From Agrostemma githago (taxonomy: Eukaryota > Streptophyta > Magnoliopsida > Caryophyllales > Caryophyllaceae), in assembly GCA_958450325.1 (NCBI GenBank), contig OY288256.1, forward strand, positions 47,572,953-47,636,952: 64,000 nucleotides of DNA, written 5' to 3'. Shown piece after piece: positions 22,001-32,000 of this stretch. The position numbers and the translations under genes are program-made. The notes beneath the pieces are model-generated. The model searched no databases. It was given only the letters and a program-made list of their open reading frames with translations, and was not told where the DNA came from. Position 1 is the first letter of the stretch, and the number at the start of each line of letters is the position of its first letter.

Positions 22001-24769
22001 GGGTCGTTTATCAGCCCTCTTCATCCTATTTTCTTCTTCTTATTCACCGCGGTTCTCGTTTAATTCGGAGTCGTGCTCCCTTCTCTTCCTTGTCTCTTCT
22101 TTCCCTTCTCCGTATTCTCATTATCCCAATCTCGTTCTTTTTCGTTCGTGAAGGCCTCAGAGTTTTATTGAATCGGTTTTCAAGGTCTAAGGCTCAAGCT
22201 TTGTCTAATCGAGAAAGGCAAGTATGTGATCGCTCGGTTATCGGATCAAGGTAACTTTAGGACGTTACTCGATTTTATATCGTATGTTTGAGTAGTAGTA
22301 TGTAGTAAATATTTTAATTTCGATTTTAATAAGTTTAGCTATTTATTATTTGCTAATTATATTATTGTTTTTTAAATCGTGTACTTTATAAATATTTTAC
22401 AAGTTTCGATATCGTTTCATAAATTGTTAGTAATTTAATTATTTACGATCATTATAATATTTTGTTGGTTATCGTGACACTAGTAACTAAATAATATCGG
22501 TTTCATATTTTCGTCATATTTTGTTAATTTATAATTTTAACTCAAAATCGTATTTTTATATTATAATCGAGATTTGTATAATTGTTTGATAAATTAATTT
22601 CGTTTTACGACTTATATTAATAAATGGATGAGAAAGTTGTCGATTTTGTTTTAAATACTTTTTTTTTTGTCGAGACTATTTTCACTAATAATTTCTTATT
22701 TGTTTTCAATTGACTATTTTTAGTAAAATCCATATTATTTATTTGCTAAAAATCCATACAAGCTATTTGCTAAAAATAATTTGAAACCTTTGTAAAACTC
22801 ATTTCATTTATAAAACTCGTTGACTTAATTAATTTTGATATCGTTTTTCTTAAAACATCTCTTTTCTATAATTTATAGTTTTAACTCGATTTTATAACTA
22901 TTTATTAAATACTATATATTGACTTATTATATTTTATTTATGTTTTGAGAAACGAATTTATAAATATATTAAAGTTACGATAACGACGATAATAATAAAA
23001 TGTTAATTTTGTTAGAAATGCTATTTTTATACGTTTCACTTATTTTAATCACTTACGTATTTTCTATAACACTGTTTCTATTTTAAGTTAGTTTCTAAAA
23101 TTAGTAAGTTCCTATTTATAGAAAGTTTCCCTTTCATATAAAGTGTTTATTCCTTTTATCCTCATAATGATTATATTTATTTTGAATATCGATAATGGTT
23201 GTTTTGGAGTTATGGAATAAAGTCAAGTGTGGGGTTAGAGTAATAATCTAGGGTTTACGGTTTTGCCATCAACTATAAGGCTAGTGTATCAGGAATCGGT
23301 ACATTGGTTGTTGAACCGGGTGACAGGTATCCCGAGAGTGGTGTACATTTTGACCTTAAGCTTAGGACTCGCAGTAAGTCGCCGTCATAAGCTGAACTGG
23401 GTGACAGGTAATCCCAGGAGGGGTGTGCGTTGTCTTAAACTAGGGCCACACATTTATAAGTCGCCGTCCTATTATGGTTGAGTAGCCTAGTTAGAGACCG
23501 AAGTTTGATTTGTTTGAACTAGGTTCTCGAAGCTAGTTTTTAGTATTCTCCTAGTGAAAGTCTAGCCTTCATCACTACTCCTATCCATAACATCATTTTG
23601 AATATTTTTATTATTATCGATACATTTTGGTTTGCAGGTTGTCAAATATTTGACGTTTTCTTCTGAAAACTTGTTCTGATTTTATTGTTCCAATATTTTA
23701 ACATTTCTCCGAAAGCTTATTTTTATTATATCATTTAATGTTTTCCATTTTAATTATTTTGATATAATAATACTATTATTTTTCCATATGATATAATATG
23801 GATGGGAGAACGTCCGAGTTACTCCCCACTGACGTGGCTGTTATGTTTATAACATGACAGGTATTTGCTGCTGGGTTTTGGGTGTGAGCTAGCGAGTAGC
23901 GTGGATCCTACTCTTTATTCATTCATGTTTATTTATGGAATTTTGTAACCCTTTTTGGATAATATTTCCTTTTAGCCCTTTTGTAAAAAGAGGACTTTGT
24001 ATTGACTTACCATTTCTTTTAATAAGATATAGTTTGTCAGTGTGTTTTATATCAATTCTATAGTGTTTCTACCACTGTATTGCGTTAGAATTTCTAGGGG
24101 ATTACAGAAAAAACTTTAGCAAAACCAAGCTAAAAACAGGTAGAACTCGAAATACAAAAGCAAAGAGAGCAATTAACCTCCAGTATAAGGCCCGGACCCA
24201 CAATGGGCACAGCTGAGGCCTCCACTAGGACCCTCGGCGGCCCACCTAATCCTATTCGGCCCCCAGGGCAGACCACTAATCGTCCCGAAATCCTCTAGGG
24301 TCATCCTGACCTCCCAAAAAGCCATGTGGAAGGTCGAGGTAGTATCATAAAAGCGATCTATCATCGCCCTAATCACCATAAGGTTGCCCTTAGTCTTGCA
24401 ATCCACTAACCTAACCCACTGCCCGACCAGGGGACCTAGAGCGGTCCTCGCAATAATCCCCTTTACCGTGGGGGTCAACTTATGAAAGTAAACGTCGAGA
24501 CACGTAGTAAAGCCCGAGAAAGTCCTCATCGGACCTGGGGACTGCAAACCAAAACAGTGCGAGGATAAAAAACCTAGTCTAACCTGAGCCAAAAATCTAA
24601 GCCCTAACTAACAAACACGAATAGGACACTCACCAGGCCCCGCACGATGCGGTTAGAAATGTGAAGGTCGAGATGAAACATCAGCAGATGACCATTCCAG
24701 TCCCGGGCCCACTCGGAATCCTCATAAACGATCTCCTCATCCTTAAGGATAGGAGCCGGAACGTGAGCC
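19036..24769 (-). pseudogene. Antisense gene a of T1: spliced plant-mobile-domain-like protein
   Basis: Seven exons can be read on the minus strand, each bounded by GT..AG: 24634-24769, 24178-24583, 20288-20448, about 19897-20206, 19654-19806, 19478-19573 and 19036-19404 (stop). Several introns start GTGAG or GTAAG and end in CAG. The second exon carries the mobile-domain signature (MIDRFYDTTSTFHM..W then MTLEDFGTISGLPWG); the third begins AWIYSYFPCLAPK. The last exon predicts a coiled-coil and acidic tail. The 5' end is cut by Athila element M at 24769/24770 and the second intron holds a 3.6-kb solo LTR. Mobile-domain proteins are known from plant transposons and a few host genes. Antisense ORFs between pol and 3' LTR are known in Tat elements; the splicing is read from sequence only. 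Confidence 0.6.
20466..24106 (+). mobile_element. Solo LTR S1 (TGTAACACC-type, probably Tekay/Del-like)
   Basis: 3641 bp. It ends AGGGGATTACA; the left end reads AATAACACCCCTG, a TG-to-AA mutated form of TGTAACACC. Flanks GAAAC (20461-20465) and GAAAA (24107-24111) are a near-perfect 5-bp duplication. It has no primer site, polypurine tract or internal genes. A second copy, inverted, lies at 32383-35492. Between about 20980 and 22200 it is pyrimidine-rich and yields long false frames; 23280-23470 holds two related units ending TAAGTCGCCGTC. Lineage assignment rests on the terminus only. Confidence 0.7.
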
Positions 24770-25844
24770 TGATGCGCGTCGAATTGTCGCCTATCCAACG
24801 CGGTCAAACGATATTTATAAGACTCGAGATTATACAATAACAAACAAGTAATCGTGGTAAGTCGAGGTCGGTCCACAGGGAACGAAGTGTTGCGATGATG
24901 AGTTTCAAGTGTCGTGTTCGATGTCTAGAGGGAGTTTTTTCTAGGGTCGAGTCTAAACTAAGGGAATGTCTAGAGGGATAACTAGAGGGAATGCTAGTGG
25001 TGGTCAATCTAGGAAAAAGGTGTTGGGGAGAAGTCGGGATTCGGTACTTGGAGTCTAAGAAGGTCGGAATCGAGTTTTTGTCGCAATATTGATAAACTCA
25101 CCTAAAATCCCGCTTTCGCGGCGAATGAGGGTAAGTCCCTAGTCATGGTAATTTCTACCCCGAGTTTCCCCATATTGATAGAAATTAGTCAAGGTTGGTC
25201 TAGTTGGCCGGACTAAAACAACAATGACACAACACCATAAATAAGATAAACCAACATGCAAGCAACCCACCAACATCCCTATATTCAAATAATCCAAGCC
25301 CTCATCCCTAAACTCCCCAACAAGAAATCTACTCACAAACCATTATGGAAAACAACAAAATATCTACTAAGGAGAAAATTACTACAAAATGCATATTAAT
25401 TAGATCTAATGAAACTAACAACATCAATATGATCTAGACAAGATAATGATGAGTAAACAACATAAAAACTAAACTAGAGATTAGGGAGTGGAAGAGAATT
25501 ATACCAACTATGTAGATCTATAAGAAATAAGAAGATATCATGGATAAAGATTGAATCTTTGATGAATAAAATGGAGAACTTGTCACTAATCCTCCAATAA
25601 ACCCAACAAATCTTCAAATAAAACTTGAATAATCTTCTTACAAACTTCAAATCTAAATAATTGTTAATGGAAATTATGTAGATCTACTATTAATTACTAT
25701 GTAAACTACTAGAATTTTGGAGGATTTTTCTAGAATACTACTAAACTACTACTAATGGATGGTGTAATAGGATGGTGGAGTGGTGTAATGGCTTCCCTCC
25801 TTAGCACAATGGAGAGGTGACTTGGGCAATAAACTAGGGTAACA

Positions 25845-25852
25845 TATATATA
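25845..25852 (-). promoter_or_regulatory. TATA box of M LTR
   Basis: TATATATA on the minus strand, about 80 bp downstream (in M's direction) of the palindrome array. Confidence 0.55.
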
Positions 25853-25934
25853 GTAATCTCTTAATGGGTATTTAACCTAAAGCCCAAATCAAACTTTATG
25901 CTCCATTAGTGAGACAATCTCCCTTTGCATCTCC

Positions 25935-26195
25935 ATAGGGTGAAAATTTGCCCTGCGGACTTGACGATAATTCTCACCGGGTGAAATTTTCGCTCGGTGA
26001 GATTTTCTTCCATTTTTCGCGTTTTTGACACTTCTTCCCATCGGGCGAAATTTCACCCGGTGGGCGAAATTTCGCCCGGTGAATAAGCTCCGAAAATCTT
26101 CGGGGGAGGCGTTTTACCATCGGGTTAAATTTCGCCCGGTGGTGTCTCACCGGGTGAAATTTCGCTCGGTCATTTTTTCTGGCCTCGAATCTTGT
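25935..26195 (-). promoter_or_regulatory. Palindrome array in M LTR (CACCGGGTGAAATTTCACCCGGTG type)
   Basis: Repeats of a dyad with half-site CACCGGGTGAAA and its complement, with variants such as ATCGGGCGAAATTTCACCCGG and CACCGGGTGAAATTTCGC. The motif differs from the TCCCGACCGGGA of the E0/A/B/C family but has the same place before the TATA box. Confidence 0.6.
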
Positions 26196-27085
26196 CTCAT
26201 TCTTCGTTGTATGATCGGATGACTTTAAACTTTAAGTTGTGTGCTTTGCTCTTTGGACGGTTTTCCCTTCTCTTGTGCTCGTGCTAGCTCAATCGTGATT
26301 TCGGTGCCAAATCCTATCAAAATGATAGAAAAACTACCAAAAACACGTAAAACACACAAGAGGGACGCTAATGCGAGAAGTACGCAAAATATGGCGATAA
26401 TCGCACTCAAGAGTCGCAAAACGAGGGAAAAACGGGTCTAAATGGGAGGAAAAACGGTCTAAATTTAGCATACAACAATTCCCCCACACTAAACCGTTGC
26501 TCGTCCTCGAGCAAAGACCCAAAAAGAAATTACAAATTACTACTACTAGCTAGACTATGCTAAGCCGATACGGGGCAATTAACGGGCCCGCTCCGTCCCT
26601 TCAACTCACATCGAAATACTTATGGGGTAAAGTACTCCCATGCAAGGCAAGTTGGGGCTTGCTCAAAATGGTGGATGCGACTAAACACACAAAAACACAT
26701 AACACAAAAGAATAGACGCATCCAAAGCAAAAATAAAACACCGAATCCCTCATCGGGACGGCGGGGAAAGACTCCGATTACTTACCTAGAACAACAATAG
26801 ACTTCCAAGATAAATCACCCACGTAAACAAGGACAAAAGTCTAATACTAGGACGATTAAGCAATATAGATGTTGACAACTTAGCTAGGTCCTCCTAATCT
26901 TCTAAAGGGGTACTACGGGGCGTATAATGGAGTGGAAAAAGTGAACCATGGATTCGTTCGACACTGTAGGTAGGTGCAGTCCCGCTCTCTTTGGCTAGGC
27001 TAAGAGGGTCGTTCCAAAACTCGAATTTCCTAAATTAGCCCAATTAAAAAGAAGGTGGAGTGTTTACAATTATTGGGATGGATAG

Positions 27086-27150
27086 ACTCATCACCGCTAT
27101 CTTCCGACCTCGGGACTCGGTTCTCTAGTTGGCACTTTACGGCGACGAAT
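27086..27150 (-). ncRNA. Hairpin block of M, homologous in place and core to the 71-bp block
   Basis: On the minus strand the arms ATTCGTCGCCG and CGGTGATGAGT pair over 11 positions, three of them G-U. The core ACCGAGTCCC and the following GATAGCGG match the 71-bp block of E0/A/B/C, while most stem bases differ. This is the covariation expected of a selected RNA structure. Confidence 0.5.
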
Positions 27151-28135
27151 CGATCAAAGAGTTTTTTTTTTTTTTTTTTTTTTTTTCTTGAAGGAGACGT
27201 TTTTTACATTTTGATTTTCATTTGAAGCTCCTTTTCTTCTCCTTTGTTTTTCTTTGTTTTTCATATTTGTGTGCCCTTTTCTCTTGCTTTGGTTTGCCCT
27301 TTTTTGGCTTTTTGACGTGGTTTGTAACCAAGCTTGGAGGTTATTTTGGTGTAAACTTATTGTGATGGTGTATAGGTGGAGGAAAAATAGGTAATCGAGA
27401 ACGTGCGCCATTCCGGATAACCCACAAAAGGCGGAAAGGATTTGGACTAAAGGTGCAATGGTCATTCGAGCAAGGTCACCTAGAAAACGGGATGCGGGAA
27501 CCAAGGACTAACTCCTCCATAGGTGGTCAAGGTGGTCAAATGCAAACCCTAAAGTAAACCTCTAGTAGAAAAGGTGGACTCAAAGCTAAAGGATCAACAA
27601 ATTCATTGCCTAAGAGTCATTCTACTAGACTAAGGTCCAAAATCTACAATGGGTTATCTACAATGGAATGTAAACTCTTATAATAAGTTTGTAATCGGGT
27701 TTTCAAAAAGTTTTAATCCTAGACACACTATACAAAAGCAAAAGAAACATACGAAAATGAAAAAGCAAATAAAAGAAAACACAAGTAAAGTCATGAACTC
27801 CATACTCCATCAACATTCAAGCACAATCAACCACAACACCAAAATGCTCACTTCGAGAGCCTCCGATAGCAACAACCTAACTCCTCTACAAAATTAAAGA
27901 AGAAAGAAGGAAGGAAGTTACCAAGCGGGTGCTTTCATAATCTCTTCAAATCGTGCTATTAAGGTGGTGGTTACCTGTAAGAGTAGAGAACAAGACCATA
28001 CACGGGACACGAAACATAACGAGAAACAAGAAAAGAGAAGAAAAAGAAAAGAAAAGGTTTTTTGATTTTTCGAATTTTTCAAATTTTTATGGATTTTTGA
28101 AAGATTTTTTTTTGAAAAATAAAAGATAGTAGAGT

Positions 28136-28149
28136 CCTCCCCCACACTA
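28136..28149 (-). other. Internal polypurine tract of M
   Basis: On the minus strand TAGTGTGGGGGAGG preceded by TTGAGGACAATG, matching the internal tracts of E0/A/B/C. Confidence 0.5.
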
Positions 28150-28779
28150 AAACTGTACATTGTCCTCAATGGACAAGTAGGGGAAGAACGAAAAAGACGG
28201 AAAGGAAAAAGAAGAAAAATCTTTTTGGATTTTTATGATTTTTCAAATGTTTTTGGGTTTTATAATTCTTTTGAATGTTTTTGGATTTTTTAAAATTTTT
28301 GAGAAAAAGAAAAAGAAAATAAAATAAGGAAAGCGGTAAAATAGTGGCGGGCTTAGGTGCAATCACATCACCTAGACCCTAGCCAAATGGCTAAGAAAAA
28401 GAAAATAAAAGAAAATAAAATGAAAGGGTGAAAAATTGGGCGTAGGTGTAGTCACGTCACCTAGCCCGGATTAAGAAAAATTGAGACAAATTTGATTAAA
28501 AATTTGGATTTTTCAAAGGGTCAATGGCGTAATCACATCGCCTAATGACCGGGAGCAATACCAAGGCCGCGACGGCCGCAAAAATCATTCAATGGGACGG
28601 TGGGACAGTTTGCGATTTTGTTCGAGATAAAGCAATCACAAAGATTATAATGATGGGACAGGGAACAAGGAACAACATTAATTCACATACAATTGTAGAT
28701 GATTAAGACTCATCGACTCCACACATATATACCCACAACACATACAAACCATATTATCTACCGACTCTTGTAGGGGTGT

Positions 28780-29804
28780 CTAGGTCGAATAGTCATTTGA
28801 CGCAAAAGAAGCTGTCGGAGTTCCTTCACCGGCATACTCCCAAACTCCTATTTCCCCCGATTCGGTGAGTCGGAATTCACTGGGACCTAGAGGTAGGTCC
28901 CAATTGTGACGGTTATAAATATTGGTTCGGTTTTTGCTGGCGACAATTAAGGCACGGTCATGGCTAAGAGAGACGAGGCGGTGGTCAGGTACGTGAAAGA
29001 TCCAAGTAAGGAAATAGGCCTCGCCAAGCCAGACATGGGGGTCATGTGGTTTAGGATGGTCGGTCGCATAACCCAAATTTCTTGCTTTTACAGTCACAAG
29101 ACCACCACAGTCGACGGTAGGGCGTTGGTCGATAATAATTTGTTGAAAGTGTAGCACCACGACAATATCAATTGTAGGACACACACATTGAGGTTAATGA
29201 TGTTGTCGATAGATGGCAAAAGACAGTGAGAAAAGATTTCAGCGAAATAACGAATGGCTAGGTTACGGATTTCAGCGGTTAAACTAAAATTGGGTTCGAA
29301 ATCACGTTAACCCGGCGCTATGCGCCTCCATAAGTCTCTCCTAGTCGCACTACTTTGTGAATCACATAGGGGTCTACTTAGTCCGGTACCCGATGAGGGC
29401 AAACCTAGAGTTAAGCTAAAGTCGGAAATATTTAAACAGTGATTTCTACCAAACAAATTAAATTTGAACTCCTTAGGTGTGGTCGGGTTATCGATTGTAA
29501 AGGTACCTAAAAACTCACAAGTCAAGTCTTTATTTGTGCAAGGCACAAAATCAAGGTGTTTACTAATACCAATTCTAGACGATAACTCTCTAATATCATT
29601 CTTAATTCCTAGAGTTTTCAATGTGAATGGACAAGGCCATCTCGTACTCTGAAAGTTCTTTTCAGAGAAGGTACGAGCAAGGGGTGAATTAGGGCACGGT
29701 AAAAGTTTAGGCTTAGCGGACTTACTAGAAGATGAATGCTTAGAAGGATTAGAAGTCGAGGCCATACCTTGTTTTCGCGCGGCTCGTTGAGCTCTTGTTT
29801 CCAT
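28780..29804 (-). pseudogene. ATHILA ORF1 (env-position protein), degenerate
   Basis: Starts METRAQRAARKQ at 29804. Conserved stretch DLTCEFLGTFTIDNP..FKFNLFGRNH then DFSLTLGLP matches the ATHILA ORF-1 family (Pfam ATHILA) found between pol and the 3' LTR of Athila elements. A stop follows IAPG at 29307; the same frame continues as IRNLAIRYFAEIF, which fits the family, then a frameshift near 29180 leads into another frame that ends at 28780. No signal peptide or membrane segment seen. Function in this lineage is unproven even though the position is env-like. Disabled. Confidence 0.7.
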
Positions 29805-29975
29805 GATAATAATTTGCAAGAAAAATCCCGAAACTTTTGCTTCTCCTTTCTTCAAAAACCCTAAATAAATAATCACCCAAGTATGAAATGGAGGTTGAAT
29901 ATGGTATATGGAAGGTGGTTTAATGATGTTATGGTGGGTGAAAGGGTGAAATGAATTGTGGGGTGAAAAAGGTGG

Positions 29976-29986
29976 TATAAATAAGG
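29976..29986 (-). promoter_or_regulatory. TATA-like box upstream of ATHILA ORF1
   Basis: TTATTTATACC on the minus strand, about 150 bp after the internal palindrome array and about 170 bp before the ORF1 start. It could serve a separate ORF1 transcript; inferred from position. Confidence 0.35.
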
Positions 29987-30137
29987 GTGTTTGAGGAGGG
30001 AAAGTGAAAGTTCAAAGTTGGTGGTAAAAATTTGGTGTAAAAATATTTGGAGGGAAAGTTATGTTGAGGTAAATTGTTGGAGGGAGATGAAAATGTAGTG
30101 AGTGAGTAAAAAGTGTAGGTGATCGGCCAAGTCACAC

Positions 30138-30385
30138 CACCGGGTGAAATTTCACCCGGTCGGGCACCATCGGGTGAAATTTCACCCGATGACTTTTCGT
30201 CGTGAAAATCGATTTTGCCAATGTTTTTCCACCGGGTGAAATTTCACCCGGTCAAAATCTCACCGGGTGAAATTTCGCCCGGTGGTATATTCTTCGGTTC
30301 CGGCAATTCTGGCAACTTTTCCGTAGGGCGAAGTTTCGCCCGGTCGAGTCTCGACCGGGCGAAACTTCGCTCAGCGGTCTTCTTT
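30138..30385 (-). promoter_or_regulatory. Internal palindrome array of M
   Basis: Six or more dyads of the CACCGGGTGAAATTTCACCCGG type, several of them perfect 20-22 bp palindromes, between the integrase gene and ORF1. Same motif as in the M LTR, about 4 kb away. Confidence 0.6.
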
Positions 30386-30683
30386 GCTGCGTTTTTCCGC
30401 CTTGCCATTTCATGGCTCTTCAATAATCACCTAGAGATTCAAATATTTGACTCGACTCACATTACATAATCAATATTTCCCACAAACATGCTTGTGGTCT
30501 TCAATTAAGCTCCATAACTTCTCCAAAGGCTTGATCTTCATCCAAATTTACGCTCCATTGCGAAATCCAATTTCAATCATTCTTCTCAAGCTAACAAAAC
30601 TAATAAACTTAAAGAAATATGATACATATATACACGGTGGTTGTTGAGGATACCACCAAACCTACTTAAATTTCGAGAGGGGT

Positions 30684-31295
30684 TTAAACAATGCTCCCCA
30701 ATGGGAGCTCACCAAGCTTCATAGTAGCAAAGGTCTCACGAATATGACCGGGATGATAAATCTTCAAACGTTGCCCATTAACCATAAACTTCCCGGTTTC
30801 CGGGCTAGATATCTCTATCGATCCATATGGTTGCACTCCGGTCACTTCAAATGGACCCGACCATTTTGATTTCAACTTACCGGAGAAAAGCATAAAACGA
30901 GAGTTGAAGAGTAATACCTTATCACCAACGAAGAATTCGTTACGAAGAATTCGAGAATCGTGCCATTGGCGAGTTCGTTCTTTGTAGATCTTCGAATTTT
31001 CGTAGGCTTCAAGTCATAGTTCTTCCAATTCTTGTAGTTGGAGAAGGCGATTATTTCCTACAACACTCTCATCGTAGTTTAGCTCTTTGATTGCCCATTT
31101 GGCTTTGTGTTCTAGTTCCACTGGTAAATGACAAGCTTTACCATACACAAGACGATAAGGAGTGGTTCCAATCGGTGCTTCGTAAGCCGTCCTCAATGCC
31201 CAAAGGGTGTCATTTAATTTCAATGACCAATCCTTTCGGTGTATATTTACAACTTTCTCTAAAATTCCCTTGATAAGACTTAAGCCAAGTATCAC
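30684..31295 (-). pseudogene. Athila integrase C-terminal part (M)
   Basis: Reads IKGILEKVVN, LNDTLWALRTAYEAPIGTTP, YRLVYGKACHLPVELEHKA, then the C-terminal LFSGKLKSKWSGPFEV..VNGQRLKIYH domain, all characteristic of Athila integrase. One TGA stop lies near 31010; both parts are in the same frame. The zinc finger and most of the DDE core are missing because homology ends at about 31280. Confidence 0.8.
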
Positions 31296-31299
31296 ACTC

Positions 31300-32000
31300 C
31301 CGTCTCTCGATTTTCGAAAGTATCAAAATCGTATCTTCAAAACTCCAACCGCCCCGCCTCATGCGCCTAAGATTCCCCGCGCCTCAACCCAGGCGCCTGA
31401 GTCTCGGTGCGCCCTAGCTCATGCGCCTATATGGGCAACGAGGGCCGAAAACACATATAAATACCCCCCTTCACGCCCTCATTTCAACACACATCTCAAT
31501 CTTCTCTTCTCCCTCTAAACTCTCGCTAAGGGCTCGCACTCCGACACCCAAGGGACACGATCCACTCGATCGTAGTTCCGACAAAAAAAGTGACATCGAC
31601 GCTACTCCTCACCTTCGAGCACCCCACTCGATACTGAGGTGTCTGTGTTCGACTAGCACAAGTCTAGTATCAAAGATCTGTCGGATTAGCCGCAGATTCA
31701 GTCCATAGTAACGAAGCTCTGCCGGAGTAGTCACAGGAAGAGTCAAACGGTAACGGAGCTCTGCCCAAATCACTGGTCAAGCTAGGAGGATCCGCCTGTT
31801 GATCGACCCGTCACTAGGTTGCCATCTAAACAAAACTTTCCATATTCGCACTTTCTATTATTATGCACTATGATAACATTAGATGTGGGCACTAGGCCCA
31901 CAAACATCTACTAAAATACGTAACGTCCAAACTTCAACCACAAACACTAAAACACACTAAATAGACCCGAATAATTCCGAGATCCGTTCCCAAACTATCT
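31300..32000 (+). other. Probable 5' LTR/leader of Tat element T2
   Basis: Noncoding. Contains repeated GCGCCT motifs (31357-31430), a TATA box TATAAAT (31456-31462) followed by CCCCCC, and then leader sequence up to the gag ATG at 32001. I cannot place the exact LTR ends or a primer site. The left edge lies somewhere in 31278-31320, where Athila integrase similarity ends. Confidence 0.45.
31357..31462 (+). promoter_or_regulatory. GCGCCT-motif cluster + TATA of T2
   Basis: TCATGCGCCTA twice and the palindrome CAGGCGCCTG once, then TATAAAT about 25 bp downstream. Same arrangement as in the other families but with only three motif copies. Confidence 0.4.

Larger units (their letters stand above)
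24770..26477 (-). repeat. 3' LTR of Athila element M
   Basis: On the minus strand it starts TGTTGTATGC right after the tract GTGTGGGGGAAT and ends GACGCGCATCA (24770). It contains the CCCTGTGGACCGACCTCGACTTACC block typical near Athila LTR ends, a TATA box (25845-25852) and a palindrome array (25935-26195). The frame that runs from the LTR into gene a near 24876 is accidental. Confidence 0.7.
26478..28779 (-). other. 3' noncoding region of Athila element M
   Basis: No gene. On the minus strand it holds, in order: three GGTGATGTGATTACACC-like motifs (about 28345-28545), an internal polypurine tract (28136-28149), blocks homologous to the E0 family (27430-27660 and 26880-26960), a long T-run on + (27163-27186), the hairpin block (27086-27150) and the 3' polypurine tract (26478-26490). 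Confidence 0.65.
24770..31295 (-). mobile_element. Athila element M (minus strand), 5' half missing
   Basis: Read on the minus strand: integrase C-terminus (to 30684), internal palindrome array, ATHILA ORF1 (29804-28780), 3' noncoding region, polypurine tract and 3' LTR (26477-24770). The 5' LTR, gag, protease and RT are absent; integrase similarity stops near 31278-31295, where Tat T2 leader sequence begins. The 3' noncoding region is recognisably homologous to that of E0/A/B/C, which links that non-autonomous family to Athila. Confidence 0.8.

Noticed and set aside
20987..22254. Several overlapping plus-strand frames of 60-180 codons rich in Ser, Cys, Phe and Val
   Set aside because: They overlap in three frames within a T/C-rich stretch of solo LTR S1, and S2 does not conserve any single frame. 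Composition artefact.
16643..24769. Genes a and b as ordinary host genes
   Set aside because: Their position antisense and directly downstream of Tat pol and its 3' repeats, plus a related tail in a second Tat copy, favours element genes. A captured host origin is not excluded.
24604..24876. N-terminus of antisense gene a starting near 24876 with YRLTALDRRQFDAHQ
   Set aside because: That part lies inside the LTR of element M, which ends CATCA at 24770. The frame crossing the border is accidental.
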